A stretch of DNA of 44,950 bases from DASYZQ01 sp035946175 (GCA_035946175.1 DASYZQ010000019.1:1-44950), one strand, 5' to 3'. Positions 7,851 to 17,572 are shown, counted from the first letter of the stretch. Notes: generated by a model from the letters alone, not told the origin. Numbers and translations: made by a program.

Positions 7851-9632
7851 CTAGCCGTTTATTTCGTATTGCTTCAGTTGTTTTTGAGTAGCAGTCGTGG
7901 CCGCGTGCTGCAGCGCGAGCAATTGGCCATATATACCGCCGCTGCGGGCTAACTTTTCCGGTGGGCCAACTTCATCCACCCGGCCGGCTCGCAGCGTAAT
8001 AATCTGATCAACGCCGCCAATGGTGCTTAAACGGTGAGCAATGATAAGCGTCGTACGCCCTTTCATCAAATGCCGAAGGGCCTGCTGGACCAGATGCTCA
8101 CTCTTGCTGTCCAGGCTACTAGTAGCCTCATCAAGCACCAAAATCGGAGCATCTTTGAGAATAGCCCGGGCAATAGCAATTCGCTGTTTCTGACCACCGC
8201 TGAGCTTCAACCCGCGTTCTCCGATTTCACTGTCGTAGCCATTCTCAAACTCAGTGATGAAATTATGGGCATTGGCCGCTCGTGCTGCCGCGGTGATCTC
8301 TTTCATCGTAGCCTTAGGCCTGGCATAGCTGATGTTTTCCTTGACAGTACCACTAAACAGCGCCGGTTCCTGAAATACCACTCCGATGTGTGACCTCAAT
8401 GACGCCTGGGTCACTTCCCGAATATCCTGGCCGTCGATCAGGATACTGCCCGAGGATACATCGTAGAGCCTTAGTAATAAGTTAACGATTGTCGTTTTGC
8501 CCTCGCCGCTCTCGCCGACCAGAGCAATCTTGGTAGATGGTTCGATTTCGAAATCGACACCCCGCAGTACAAGCTTATCTTTCTCATAGCCAAAGCCAAC
8601 ATGCTCAAAAGCTATGGCACCATGTTTAATCGACAGCTTGCGGGCATTCGGCTGATCAGCCACTTCTGGTTCAACATCCATAGCGGCGAAGTAGTCTTGA
8701 GTGTTGGTAACAGCCCGCTGCGTCTGGTCGACCAGAAAGCTGATAGTGAACACCGGGATACGGATCAGCATGGCGTACTGAATGAGTAGCACCATCGTCC
8801 CGATACTGTACGCACCGCGGGCAGTCTCGATAAAGATATAGGCAAACACACCGAGAAAGATTAGATTCAACACGCTCCGACGGATAATATCTTGCCTGTG
8901 CCACAACCGGCTCTGGGGATAGGTCGTATTGACCGCATCACTGTAATGGCCGCGGAAGAAATCGAGCTCCCGCGGTTCCTGCAAGAAACTCTTAACGACC
9001 CGCACCTGACCGATTGCCTCTGCAAACCGACCACTGGCCTTGTCTTGCGACTCATTGATGCGATGCTGGTACAGCTGCCACCTGCTGCTAGTACGAATGG
9101 TCAGCCAGATGAAAACCGGATAGATTAAAAACAACATGGCTGCCACCTGCCAGCTGTAGTAGGCGACGATTAGAAGCGAAAAGATGGTACTGAAGACGAA
9201 CTGCAGGAAGTTATTGCTGATCGTCTGGACAAAGGTGGCGATCTGACTGATGCCACGGTTCATCCGATTAATGATCGTACCTGATAGTTCCGTATCAAAA
9301 TAACGCTGCGGCAGACTCAACATATGCTGGTAGTAACGTTCGCTGAGTAGTCGCTGAAGCTTGGCTGCTAATACATCCCCCCAATATCCCCCAACATTGC
9401 TGAGCAGTGTTTGGCCCCAGTCAGTTAGAAACATTAAGACGGCCAGGACTCCTACAAAGGCAACATTAGCTTTGCCGCCGTGGAGTAGTTTGGTCGCCTG
9501 ATCAATCGCCGCCTTTGTAAACAACGGCTGCAACTGGCTCATTACAGCCAGCAATACCGTCATAGCCGATACGCCGAGATAGTATCGCCACAGGACCTTG
9601 GTAAACCGGACAATCCGCCAGATCGCACGCAT
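7851..9632 (-). CDS. ABC exporter, fused permease and ATPase
   Basis: A 593-residue half-transporter that would work as a dimer to export lipids, drugs or peptides. The first 320 residues form a six-helix ABC type-1 membrane domain. The nucleotide-binding domain has Walker A GESGEGKTT (about residue 375), the signature LSGGQKQRIAIARAIL, Walker B ILVLDEATSSLD, and the H-loop IIAHRLST. All ATPase residues are present. The substrate cannot be predicted. No partner half-transporter is adjacent, so a homodimer is likely. Confidence 0.94.
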   Translation of the reverse strand: MRAIWRIVRFTKVLWRYYLGVSAMTVLLAVMSQLQPLFTKAAIDQATKLLHGGKANVAFVGVLAVLMFLTDWGQTLLSNVGGYWGDVLAAKLQRLLSERYYQHMLSLPQRYFDTELSGTIINRMNRGISQIATFVQTISNNFLQFVFSTIFSLLIVAYYSWQVAAMLFLIYPVFIWLTIRTSSRWQLYQHRINESQDKASGRFAEAIGQVRVVKSFLQEPRELDFFRGHYSDAVNTTYPQSRLWHRQDIIRRSVLNLIFLGVFAYIFIETARGAYSIGTMVLLIQYAMLIRIPVFTISFLVDQTQRAVTNTQDYFAAMDVEPEVADQPNARKLSIKHGAIAFEHVGFGYEKDKLVLRGVDFEIEPSTKIALVGESGEGKTTIVNLLLRLYDVSSGSILIDGQDIREVTQASLRSHIGVVFQEPALFSGTVKENISYARPKATMKEITAAARAANAHNFITEFENGYDSEIGERGLKLSGGQKQRIAIARAILKDAPILVLDEATSSLDSKSEHLVQQALRHLMKGRTTLIIAHRLSTIGGVDQIITLRAGRVDEVGPPEKLARSGGIYGQLLALQHAATTATQKQLKQYEING

Positions 9633-9665
9633 AGTTTCTACTATAACGGTCAGCGCCTGCCGATG

Positions 9666-11199
9666 CTACTCCCACTCAATGGTAGCCGGCGGTTTTGTGG
9701 TTATCTCGTATACCACCCGATTAACGCCCTTAACCTCGCTGACTATGCGCGAGGATATACGGGCAAGTAAGTCGTAAGGCAAGTGAGCCCAGTCGGCGGT
9801 CATGGCGTCCTTGGAGGTAAAGGCCTTAATAGCGACTGCGTTCTCGTAGGTGCGGCCATCCCCCATGACACCGACTGATTTTACCGGCAATAGTACAGCA
9901 AAGTACTGATACAGTCCCGCCCGTATTGCAGGCAATTGCTCGATCTCCTCACGAACGATAGCATCAGCCTCACGAAGCAACTTGAGGCGAGCCGGTGACA
10001 CCTCGCCAACTATACGAACAGCCAAACCAGGCCCAGGAAACGCTTGACAGCCCACAATAGCCCCTGCTAATCCGAGGGCCGTGCCGATAACACGCACCTC
10101 GTCTTTAAAGACATCTCGGAGAGGCTCTATGAGCTGCAGCTCCATACGCGCCGGAAGCCCTCCAACATTATGGTGTGACTTAATGACAGACGATGGGCCA
10201 TGTACCGACACTGATTCAATAACATCCGGATATAGGGTGCCTTGCACGAGAAAGCGTACGTCGCTGAGGCGGCGAGCCTCAGTTTCGAATATACGGATAA
10301 ACGTCTTGCCAATAATTTTTCGTTTTCGTTCAGGGTCAGTAACACCTTTCAGCTGCGATAGAAATTGTTTTGATGCCCGAACCGCGCGTACCCGCAAGCC
10401 TGTTTGATGATAGAGAGCCAGGACTTCTTCATACTCGCCTTGGCTGAGCAGGCCATTATCCACGAATATACATGTTTGCTGTTTTCCGATAGCACGATCG
10501 ACAATAGTTGCCGCCACAGAAGAGTCGACACCACCTGATAGTGCACAAACAACCTGGTGGCTGCCAACCAGCCGTCTGATGTCTTCGACCTGTTTTTCTA
10601 TAATCGACGGAGCCTTCCAGGCATTATGGCAACCACAAAGCACCAGGAATGCCTCGAGAATCTCCCTACCATGCTCAGAGTGGGAAACCTCGGGATGAAA
10701 TTGTAGCCCGTAGATATTTCGTTTGGCGTCTTCAATGGCGCATATAATGCCTGAACTCCTAGCCGTAACTGTAAAGCCAGGTGGCGGTTTCGCCACATAG
10801 TCACCGTGACTCATCCATACTTTGCTTCCACCCAGCGCGGGGTGAAGTAGCTTGCTGTCTTTGACTTGTTCCAGAGTTGCCTGACCATACTCACGCGTCG
10901 GTGAAGGAGCAACTATGCCACCGAATAGATGCGTCAAAAGTTGCACTCCATAGCAAATACCTAATACCGGAATTCGTCTATCTATAAGCTTCTGGCTGAC
11001 CCGCGGTGCCGTCGATGCATAAACAGCATCCGGGCCGCCAGACAGGATAATGCCTTTGAGGTCATAGCGCTGAATCTCGGCGTCTGTGGCTGTAAAAGGC
11101 AATATAACGCTATAGACCTCCCAACTCTCGGATACGGCGGGCAATGAGCTGCGTATACTGGGAGCCAAAATCAAGAATAACAATGGTTTCGGTATTCAT
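9666..11199 (-). CDS. guaA: GMP synthase (glutamine-hydrolysing), +1 frameshift near the 5' end
   Basis: Converts XMP to GMP using glutamine and ATP. Translation from ATG 11199 gives the canonical N-terminus (NTETIVILDFGSQYTQLIAR...) but runs into TAG at 11112-11110. The rest of the protein, starting at VYSVILPF, continues in the +1 frame, as if one G were extra in TTGGGAGGTC near 11116-11122. Downstream the protein is complete: glutaminase LGICYGVQ (Cys) and FHPEVSH, PP-loop ALSGGVDSSVAA, HHNVGGLP, FPGPGLAVRIVGE, and the C-terminal KPPATIEWE. The corrected length is 510 residues, normal for the family. Start follows the guaB stop by 2 bp. It could be a sequencing indel, a mutation, or recoding. 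Confidence 0.93.
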
Positions 11200-11201
11200 A
11201 C

Positions 11202-12338
11202 TCAGCTGTAATTCTTGCCACCATCAGTGATGAATAAATCGTGAGGGTGACTTTCGCCTAATGAGGCTTGGGTGATACGCATAAAGCGGGCCGTTTCCCA
11301 TAATTCGGAAATCGTTTTTGCACCTACATAATAGAAGCCTGAAAGAACGCCGCCAACTAATTGCGCAACTACGTCGGCTACGCTACCAGTGCAAGGCACC
11401 AGGCCCTCAACGCCTTCAGCGATAAGAACATCATCTGTTTTGTAAGCCTTGCCGTGAAATTCGTCTTCGGAGCTTGCTTCTAACCCTCGTTTCATAGCGG
11501 CCAGTGACCCCATGCCCCGATACTCCTTGAACACGTACTCATGAGCACCGTTAACTATACTCTGGAACCGGGCCGGAACTTCTTGCGGTTTCAACTTCAC
11601 CACTTTGCCCGGTGACTCGAGCGTTGCAGCAAAGATACGTCCCATCATCACTGCCGAAGCACCAGCAGCCAGTGCCTTGGTGATGTCGCCCGAATACGTG
11701 ATTCCCCCATCGGCAATAACCGGGACATCGTGCCGCTGGGCAATACGTGCGGTTTCGATAACAGCAGTCAGTTGGGGCACACCCATGCCTGATACAATAC
11801 GGGTCGAACATATCGCTCCAGGACCCATACCGACACGTAGCCCATCAGCACCGGCATCAATCAATGCCTTGGCACCTTCCGACGTTGCCACATTGCCCCC
11901 AATAACCTCAACATCATAATGTTGCTTGACGTATGTAACAGCCATGATGACATTTTTGCTGTAGCCATGGGCTGAGTCGATGAGAATAACATCAACGCCT
12001 GCCTGACAGAGCTGCTTCACCCGTTCTTCGTAACCTGCACTTGATCCAACCGCAGCTCCAACGAGCAGTTTCTGCTCTTTAACCCGAGTGACTTCCCGGG
12101 CTTGATCAGCAATTGACATATTGCGATGTATAAAACCAATACCACCAACTTGAGCAACCGCAATAGCCAACTCACTTTCGGTCACCGTATCCATAGGCGA
12201 GGCTGTCACCGGTGCATTCAAGTGGATCTTACGGGTCAATCGTGTGGTGAGCGTGATCTCTGAACGAGAAAACCCCGCATAGCGGGGTTTTAAAAGAACA
12301 TCGTCGAAAGTGAGCGCAAGCTGAAAGTTGTTATCCAT
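11202..12338 (-). CDS. guaB: IMP dehydrogenase, short form without CBS domains
   Basis: NAD-dependent oxidation of IMP to XMP, the committed step to GMP. The 378-residue barrel has the N-terminal LTFDDVLLKPR, SPMDTVTE, DSAHGYS, the catalytic loop GPGAICSTRIVSG with its Cys, and the flap region EYRGMGSLAAMKRG. Typical GuaB is about 490 residues. The missing part is the CBS (Bateman) pair that usually sits between IHRNMS and the following helix; here the sequence goes directly on to QAREVTRVK. No ribosome site is seen; TAGAAT lies 5 nt before the ATG. The downstream gene guaA is separated by 2 bp. Confidence 0.95.
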   Translation of the reverse strand: MDNNFQLALTFDDVLLKPRYAGFSRSEITLTTRLTRKIHLNAPVTASPMDTVTESELAIAVAQVGGIGFIHRNMSIADQAREVTRVKEQKLLVGAAVGSSAGYEERVKQLCQAGVDVILIDSAHGYSKNVIMAVTYVKQHYDVEVIGGNVATSEGAKALIDAGADGLRVGMGPGAICSTRIVSGMGVPQLTAVIETARIAQRHDVPVIADGGITYSGDITKALAAGASAVMMGRIFAATLESPGKVVKLKPQEVPARFQSIVNGAHEYVFKEYRGMGSLAAMKRGLEASSEDEFHGKAYKTDDVLIAEGVEGLVPCTGSVADVVAQLVGGVLSGFYYVGAKTISELWETARFMRITQASLGESHPHDLFITDGGKNYS

Positions 12339-12369
12339 ATACTATTCTAAGCGGAATGCGGATAAGCTG

Positions 12370-12771
12370 TCAAAGACTAAGGGCGTCCTTGGCTTGCTCC
12401 AGTACCAATGGTGCCCGGAGTGCGTCTCGCATCAACTGGAGTGACTCAATACTAAACCATCCATAGGACATCAGCTCATCATCCTTGAGTCTGATAAACC
12501 CCTTAATGCGCCCAGTAAACGTATGGATCGCTAGATCACCGCGTGGCGTTAGCATCGGGTAAACCTTGAGCAACTCCGCCCCTACGAGTTCGGCACCGAG
12601 CTCTTCGTGCACCTCACGCCGTACTGCGTCTGCGATGGTCTCACCCGCTTCGACATGTCCACCCGGGTAGCTCCATAGCCCGTGGGCAACTTGCTTGCGC
12701 TGCTGAACAAGCAATACCTTCCCGTTGTCAACAACGACAACGTCAGCGATCAAAACGGGTGCTTGTGACAT
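12370..12771 (-). CDS. NUDIX hydrolase (MutT-like)
   Basis: A 133-residue single-domain NUDIX protein. The full box GGHVEAGETIADAVRREVHEELGAEL lies at about residues 37-62 with the REVHEE metal ligands intact. Its small size and position between pheT and the guaBA pair suggest nucleotide-pool cleaning, but the substrate is unknown. It starts 9 bp after the end of pheT on the same strand and is probably part of the same transcript. Confidence 0.9.
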   Translation of the reverse strand: MSQAPVLIADVVVVDNGKVLLVQQRKQVAHGLWSYPGGHVEAGETIADAVRREVHEELGAELVGAELLKVYPMLTPRGDLAIHTFTGRIKGFIRLKDDELMSYGWFSIESLQLMRDALRAPLVLEQAKDALSL

Positions 12772-12780
12772 ATACTCAGT

Positions 12781-15342
12781 CTACACTCGCTCAGCGTGTA
12801 GTTCGGTAGCCGCTGATCGGGCAACTGTGTCGAGCAATGTATTGATCTCAGTATCAGTCAGAGTCCGTTCGTACGAAGCGATACTAAGACGCAAGGTAAT
12901 TTGCTTCTGCTGTTCACCCTCGCGTCGGTAGATATCTACCGGGCTCAAGTTTGCCCGAACTTGTTTCAGCTGATGTTCGGCTACCTTGGCCTCTACGAAG
13001 TCGAAAACAGTAGCGTAGGGTGTGTCAGCCGGTAACCGCAGGCAGATGTCCTGCTCTACTTTCGGGAATCGAGGCAAAGCGATGTAGCCAGTAGTATCAA
13101 CTATATCAAAAATCCCGGCAAAGATTTCAAAGCCAGCACAGCGGGCTGGCAGTTTGAGCGCTGCCCGTACTGCCATCCGGTATTCTCCGACTACGCCGAC
13201 CGGTTTCTTATCAAGCATCAATACGGCCGACCGGTTTGGTTCAAACGGTTTTACCATCTGTGCTGCCAGCTCGTGGCCTTCAAATGAGGCCTCATGCAAA
13301 GGCACGAAAGTCATCTTGCCTGTCAAGCTAAACCCGGCGAGCAGGGCATCAAGGTAACTACGGGCAATATAGTAGGACGCTCCTTCGTAGCGCTGAGCAG
13401 ACTTATCGTTGGCAGCAAATACCAAACCGACGCGCATAAATTCCTTGGGTAGACCCTCATCGTCAATCTCAGTTTTACTATGGACCTTGTTTATCTCAAA
13501 CAGTGCGAATTGCTCATGGCCTGCCTTGATATTGGGGTGCACCTTATCCAGCAGGCCCGGCGTAAGACTTAGCCGATAGTACTGTAAATCCGGGCTCAAG
13601 GCATTGCCCAGGCGAAATGCCTGATCTGGGTCTTGGCCGACTTGCTGCAGTAACCGTCCGTGTACAAAACTGTAAGTCAATAGTTCATTGGCACCCATCC
13701 TTCGTAGGGCTTCGGCGAGCTTCGTCTTCAGGTCAAGTACCCCGTCATGAGGAGGAGGCGTCAAATCGTGTTTTGGCAGCCCCAGAGGAAGTTTATCGTA
13801 GCCATAAAGTCGGCCAACTTCTTCAACGATATCTTCGGGAATTTCGATATCTGTCCGCCAAAATGGTGCTGTAACGGTCAAGTTGTCACCATCTTCTTGG
13901 ACATCAAATTCGACATTTCGCAGCAAGGCCGCCATATCTCCTGCGGGCATATCGATGCCAAGTCGCGCGGCAATAAATTGGTGCGTTACGCTGACTGACG
14001 GGTGGATATTTCCTCGTTTCGTAGCCTCTTCGCCAAGATGATTGTCATCGATCAACTCAGAGGCTACCTTGCCGCCGGCATAGCGACGAATCTCGTCAAC
14101 AATCTTAGCGATAACCGCTTTATTCTGCAGCGGGCTCTGGCCCTTTGAAAAACGCGTTACTGAATCAGTAAATAAACCGTGAGCCATAGAGGTACGGCGG
14201 ATCGAATACATATCAAAGGAGGCACACTCCAGCACAATGTTCTTGGTCGTGTCATCGACCTCTGTATCAGCCCCACCCATTACTCCACCAACGCCGATCA
14301 GCCGGCTGTCCGTGGCGATCATAATGCTTTCGGAGTTCGGTGTAATCGTCTTACCATTTAACAGCTTCAGCGTCTCCTCGGGCTTGGAGTGACGAACCAC
14401 AAGCGTCGCACCATGACTATCCGCATCCTGCGCTCGCAGTTTATCGTAGTCATAGGCATGCAGCGGCTGACCCGTCTCCAGCATGAAAAAATTCGTATAA
14501 TCAACAATGTTGTTGATCGGTCGAAGTCCGACTTTCGCCAGAAAAATCTGCAGCCACACCGGACTCGGTTTAACACTCACATCACGCATGACAATCGCGC
14601 AAAAGCGGGGTACCAGTTCAGGTAGCTCATTACGTACTGTGAGAGGTAATGTTTCAGCCTCCATATCTGGAAAATCAGGCCGAAGGTACCAGCTCGGGCT
14701 TTTGAAGGGTTGGTGTTGGATACCAGCAAGTTCTCGGGCCACACCTAATAATCCGAAACAGTCCGGCCGATGGGTAAACATCTTGTTTTCGATATCAAAG
14801 ATAATCTCGTCTTCCAGATTGTAGGCACTCACGAATGCCGTTCCTGGCGCCGCGTCAGTATCAACCTCGAGGATCCCTTCGTGGGAATCACCAATAGTTA
14901 ATTCCTTCGGACTGGCTAGCATGCCATGACTGACTTGTCCTCGTATATCCCGGCTCTGCAGCACAAGGGGTTCATTGCTACCCCAGGTACTCGGCACTGT
15001 CACGCCAGGTGGCAGCCAAACTGCCAACATGCCTCCACGTACATTCGGTGCGCCACAGACCACTTGCACAAGACCTTGCTCGTCCCGTTTAGCTCCTTCC
15101 TGTTTACCACCATCGTCAATTTTGCAGACATGGAGTCGGTCAGCACCCGGATGGTCGTCGGAACTTACCACTCTAACGATACGGGCGCCAGCAAACCGCT
15201 CGCCGAACGGAATAACCTCTTCAATCGCGCCCAACTGGATGCCTATTCGTTCCATCAAGGCATTAGCGCCATCAGGAGCCGGATCGCCTGCTGAGTTGTA
15301 TAGCTTGTCGAGGTAGCGGATTGTGTTGAGACTAATTTTCAT
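12781..15342 (-). CDS. pheT: Phenylalanyl-tRNA synthetase beta subunit
   Basis: The large subunit of the (alpha-beta)2 enzyme that charges tRNA-Phe. The 853-residue protein has an N-terminal tRNA-binding OB fold (about 45-155, HPGADRLHVCKI and VVCGAPNVRGG), the B3/B4 editing domain (about 210-400, with LVPRFCA and MLETGQPLHAYDYDKL), the B5 domain (FWRTDIEIPEDIVEEVGRLYGYD), the catalytic-like core, and a C-terminal anticodon-binding domain (PRFPKVEQDICLRL). Its ATG overlaps the HIT gene stop as ATGA. Confidence 0.97.
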   Translation of the reverse strand: MKISLNTIRYLDKLYNSAGDPAPDGANALMERIGIQLGAIEEVIPFGERFAGARIVRVVSSDDHPGADRLHVCKIDDGGKQEGAKRDEQGLVQVVCGAPNVRGGMLAVWLPPGVTVPSTWGSNEPLVLQSRDIRGQVSHGMLASPKELTIGDSHEGILEVDTDAAPGTAFVSAYNLEDEIIFDIENKMFTHRPDCFGLLGVARELAGIQHQPFKSPSWYLRPDFPDMEAETLPLTVRNELPELVPRFCAIVMRDVSVKPSPVWLQIFLAKVGLRPINNIVDYTNFFMLETGQPLHAYDYDKLRAQDADSHGATLVVRHSKPEETLKLLNGKTITPNSESIMIATDSRLIGVGGVMGGADTEVDDTTKNIVLECASFDMYSIRRTSMAHGLFTDSVTRFSKGQSPLQNKAVIAKIVDEIRRYAGGKVASELIDDNHLGEEATKRGNIHPSVSVTHQFIAARLGIDMPAGDMAALLRNVEFDVQEDGDNLTVTAPFWRTDIEIPEDIVEEVGRLYGYDKLPLGLPKHDLTPPPHDGVLDLKTKLAEALRRMGANELLTYSFVHGRLLQQVGQDPDQAFRLGNALSPDLQYYRLSLTPGLLDKVHPNIKAGHEQFALFEINKVHSKTEIDDEGLPKEFMRVGLVFAANDKSAQRYEGASYYIARSYLDALLAGFSLTGKMTFVPLHEASFEGHELAAQMVKPFEPNRSAVLMLDKKPVGVVGEYRMAVRAALKLPARCAGFEIFAGIFDIVDTTGYIALPRFPKVEQDICLRLPADTPYATVFDFVEAKVAEHQLKQVRANLSPVDIYRREGEQQKQITLRLSIASYERTLTDTEINTLLDTVARSAATELHAERV

Positions 15343-15827
15343 ACTGCTCTATTTTCTTTCTTCTGTGAACGCCTGGTGGCGGCCAGGATTTTCCGCTGCA
15401 AATCGTTCAGCTCTTCATCACTCATTTTGGGCCCCTCGGCAGTCGTCAAATATCCAACATACTCAGGATAAAACTCTTGATGTCTGCTCCACACTCCCGT
15501 TTCACCGGCTAGTTCACCGTGTAGTGGATATAATTTGGCATGTACGTGCGCGATACCCGTACCTTCAATAACCAACGCAACACGTTTGACGTCCAAAGCT
15601 GTCTCTAGAAGTATGGCTACTCTTTTAGCAGCGCTCATAAGACCTTGGTACTCATTATCGTTCAGCGTAAAGACATAGTCACCCACATTCTTTTTTGGTA
15701 TAACGATCGTTAAGCCCGGCGTATTGGCAAAGGGGGTCAGAAACGCCAGGTACTTATCGTCTTCCCAGACTTTCCAGGAAGGAATATCCCCGGCGACAAT
15801 CTTGTCGAATAATGTGGTTTGGCTCAT
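15339..15827 (-). CDS. HIT-family protein with altered histidine triad
   Basis: A 162-residue histidine-triad protein beginning with the typical LFDKIVAGDIPSWKVWEDD segment. The family motif H-x-H-x-H appears here as AHVHAKLYPLHG (about residues 112-123), so the first two His, including the nucleophile position, remain and the third is Lys. It may be a nucleotide hydrolase or a divergent HIT branch. The gene is placed between the two PheRS genes and overlaps pheT by 4 bp, indicating co-translation. Confidence 0.82.
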   Translation of the reverse strand: MSQTTLFDKIVAGDIPSWKVWEDDKYLAFLTPFANTPGLTIVIPKKNVGDYVFTLNDNEYQGLMSAAKRVAILLETALDVKRVALVIEGTGIAHVHAKLYPLHGELAGETGVWSRHQEFYPEYVGYLTTAEGPKMSDEELNDLQRKILAATRRSQKKENRAV

Positions 15828-15890
15828 TTCTAGGCTCCTATATTTTCATACACCAGATCATATTGTCCCGACAAGTATTCAGCTGCATAA

Positions 15891-16520
15891 CTACTCATGA
15901 TTTTTATAACCTGATTTTACCGGATTTAGTTTGCTTACCGTATGATTTTTTGGTATATTAAACATATCACCAGTGGAAGAAGTCCCCTGCGCAGGCCGGT
16001 CTGTGTGGGGGCTCTTCTTTTTATATCCTAAATAAGACAATTTGTACCTTAGATCGTTCATGGGGCGCGTAAATGCCCGAAACTCTTTCAACTTCAACAG
16101 AGCAGAGTACTTGTGCTGATCGGGAACGAGCAATGCTCGAAGCTTACTCTGGGATATCAGAAATTTAACAAGGCAGTAGAAATCACCGTCACCGGTGACA
16201 ATAACTGCCTCATCATATCTTGGAAAATCAATCATGGCCTGCAAGACCAGCTCAGCGTCGCAGTTCCCTTTGGTCTTACCGTCTCCGTATGTCAGGGTTG
16301 GACGAAAAATACACTCAAAGCCTGCATCCTGCAGCGAAGTGTATAGTGTCTGGTTGCTCGGCATATACCCCACAAATATATACGCCTTCTCAACCTTAAA
16401 CTTGTCACGCAAATAGGTTCTGAAGCGACTAAAATCCAGCACCCAACCCTGCTCACGAATTGCCAGGTTAACATTCTGGCTATCTATGAAGGCATAGACC
16501 ACTGGCTGTTCTTTGCTCAT
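15891..16520 (-). CDS. NYN-domain (PIN-like) putative ribonuclease
   Basis: A 209-residue protein of the NYN/LabA (DUF88) type. The acidic catalytic residues appear as YAFIDSQNVNLA at the N-terminus, NCDAELVLQAM in the middle and IVTGDGDFYCLV, a pattern expected for a metal-dependent PIN-like RNase. The C-terminal 40 residues are basic and Ser/Pro rich, probably disordered and perhaps RNA binding. ATG 16520 overlaps the pheS stop (ATGA), so it is translationally coupled to pheS. The RNA target is unknown. Confidence 0.82.
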   Translation of the reverse strand: MSKEQPVVYAFIDSQNVNLAIREQGWVLDFSRFRTYLRDKFKVEKAYIFVGYMPSNQTLYTSLQDAGFECIFRPTLTYGDGKTKGNCDAELVLQAMIDFPRYDEAVIVTGDGDFYCLVKFLISQSKLRALLVPDQHKYSALLKLKEFRAFTRPMNDLRYKLSYLGYKKKSPHTDRPAQGTSSTGDMFNIPKNHTVSKLNPVKSGYKNHE

Positions 16521-17572
16521 GAAAATTGCCTCAGAAAATCTAGCCTGCCTGAGTGAAAATACCGGATGTCTTCGATATCGTACTTCATCATGACCAACCG
16601 CTCCAGACCACACCCCCAGGCAAAACCAGTATACTCACTGGGATCTACTCCAGCCATCCGCAGCACATTAGGATGGATCATACCCATACCGAGCAGTTCA
16701 ATCCAACCGGTGTGGCCACAAATATGGCAACCTTTCTTGTGGCAAAAAGGACAGCTGAGGGCTAGTTCAAAACTCGGTTCAGTAAAGGGGAAATAAAACG
16801 GTTGAGATTTGACCTCAATGTCTTGTTGGTAGTACTCCGATAAAAACGTCTTAAATGTAGCCAGAAGATTGCCGGCATGTATATTCTTATCTACGTAGAG
16901 TCCCTCAAACTGATGAAAGGTATGCTCATGCCGCGCATCAAGATCCTCGTTACGAAACACCCGACCTGGTAGCACAACAGCTATCGGTTTGCCTTTTTCA
17001 AGGTTTTCCTTGAACTCCTTGAGGACACGATTCTGCATGGTGCTGGTATGGGCTGGAGCAATAAAGTTTTTGCCTTTTTCGTCCGTTTCGACCGTCATGA
17101 AGGTATCGTAGTCATCACGGGCGGGATGTCCCTCCGGAAAGTTCAGGCTCTCGAACATATGGTAGTCATCATCAATCTGGCGGCTCTCAATAGCCGTAAA
17201 CCCCATCCGATAGAATATATCCAATACCAATTCGAGCTCAGTCGTGAGAGGGTGTCGACTGCCCACGGCTGCCCGCAGGACACGCGGTCGCCTATCTGCC
17301 GGCGTATTTACATCAAATGGCGCTGTAACATCTACAGGCGGTAGGTCTTCAGCTGCTTGCTGACGCATCTCCACAAGACCAATAAGCTCAGCACGCAGTT
17401 CATTAAGCTGCCTACCGAAGCCAGCTCGCTCACCTAAGGGAAGGGTAGGTAATTCCGCATACAGCGCCTTAAGTTCTACTGCTTTGAGAACTTCTGATGC
17501 CTGCTCCAGCTCACCCACCCGCGACTTGAGCGTCTGGGCTACTCCGGCAATCTTGGGGTTTTCATAACTCAT
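16517..17572 (-). CDS. pheS: Phenylalanyl-tRNA synthetase alpha subunit with four-Cys insertion
   Basis: Catalytic subunit of PheRS. The 351-residue protein has an N-terminal coiled-coil region, then class II motifs: HPLTTELE, AHTSTMQNRVL, PGRVFRNEDLDARHEHTFHQFEG (motif 2), and FAWGCGLERLVMMKYDI (motif 3). Before the conserved GWIELLGMGMIHP there is CPFCHKKGCHICGHT, four Cys spaced like a zinc knuckle; many PheS lack it. I chose ATG 17572. TATACT lies 8 nt upstream with no ribosome site, consistent with a very short or absent leader. Confidence 0.96.
   Translation of the reverse strand: MSYENPKIAGVAQTLKSRVGELEQASEVLKAVELKALYAELPTLPLGERAGFGRQLNELRAELIGLVEMRQQAAEDLPPVDVTAPFDVNTPADRRPRVLRAAVGSRHPLTTELELVLDIFYRMGFTAIESRQIDDDYHMFESLNFPEGHPARDDYDTFMTVETDEKGKNFIAPAHTSTMQNRVLKEFKENLEKGKPIAVVLPGRVFRNEDLDARHEHTFHQFEGLYVDKNIHAGNLLATFKTFLSEYYQQDIEVKSQPFYFPFTEPSFELALSCPFCHKKGCHICGHTGWIELLGMGMIHPNVLRMAGVDPSEYTGFAWGCGLERLVMMKYDIEDIRYFHSGRLDFLRQFS

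Noticed and set aside
11108..11125. Programmed prfB-like +1 frameshifting in guaA.
   Set aside because: Re-pairing of CUA in the +1 frame is poor and the SD-like sequence is only 1 nt from the P-site codon. A simple indel is more likely.
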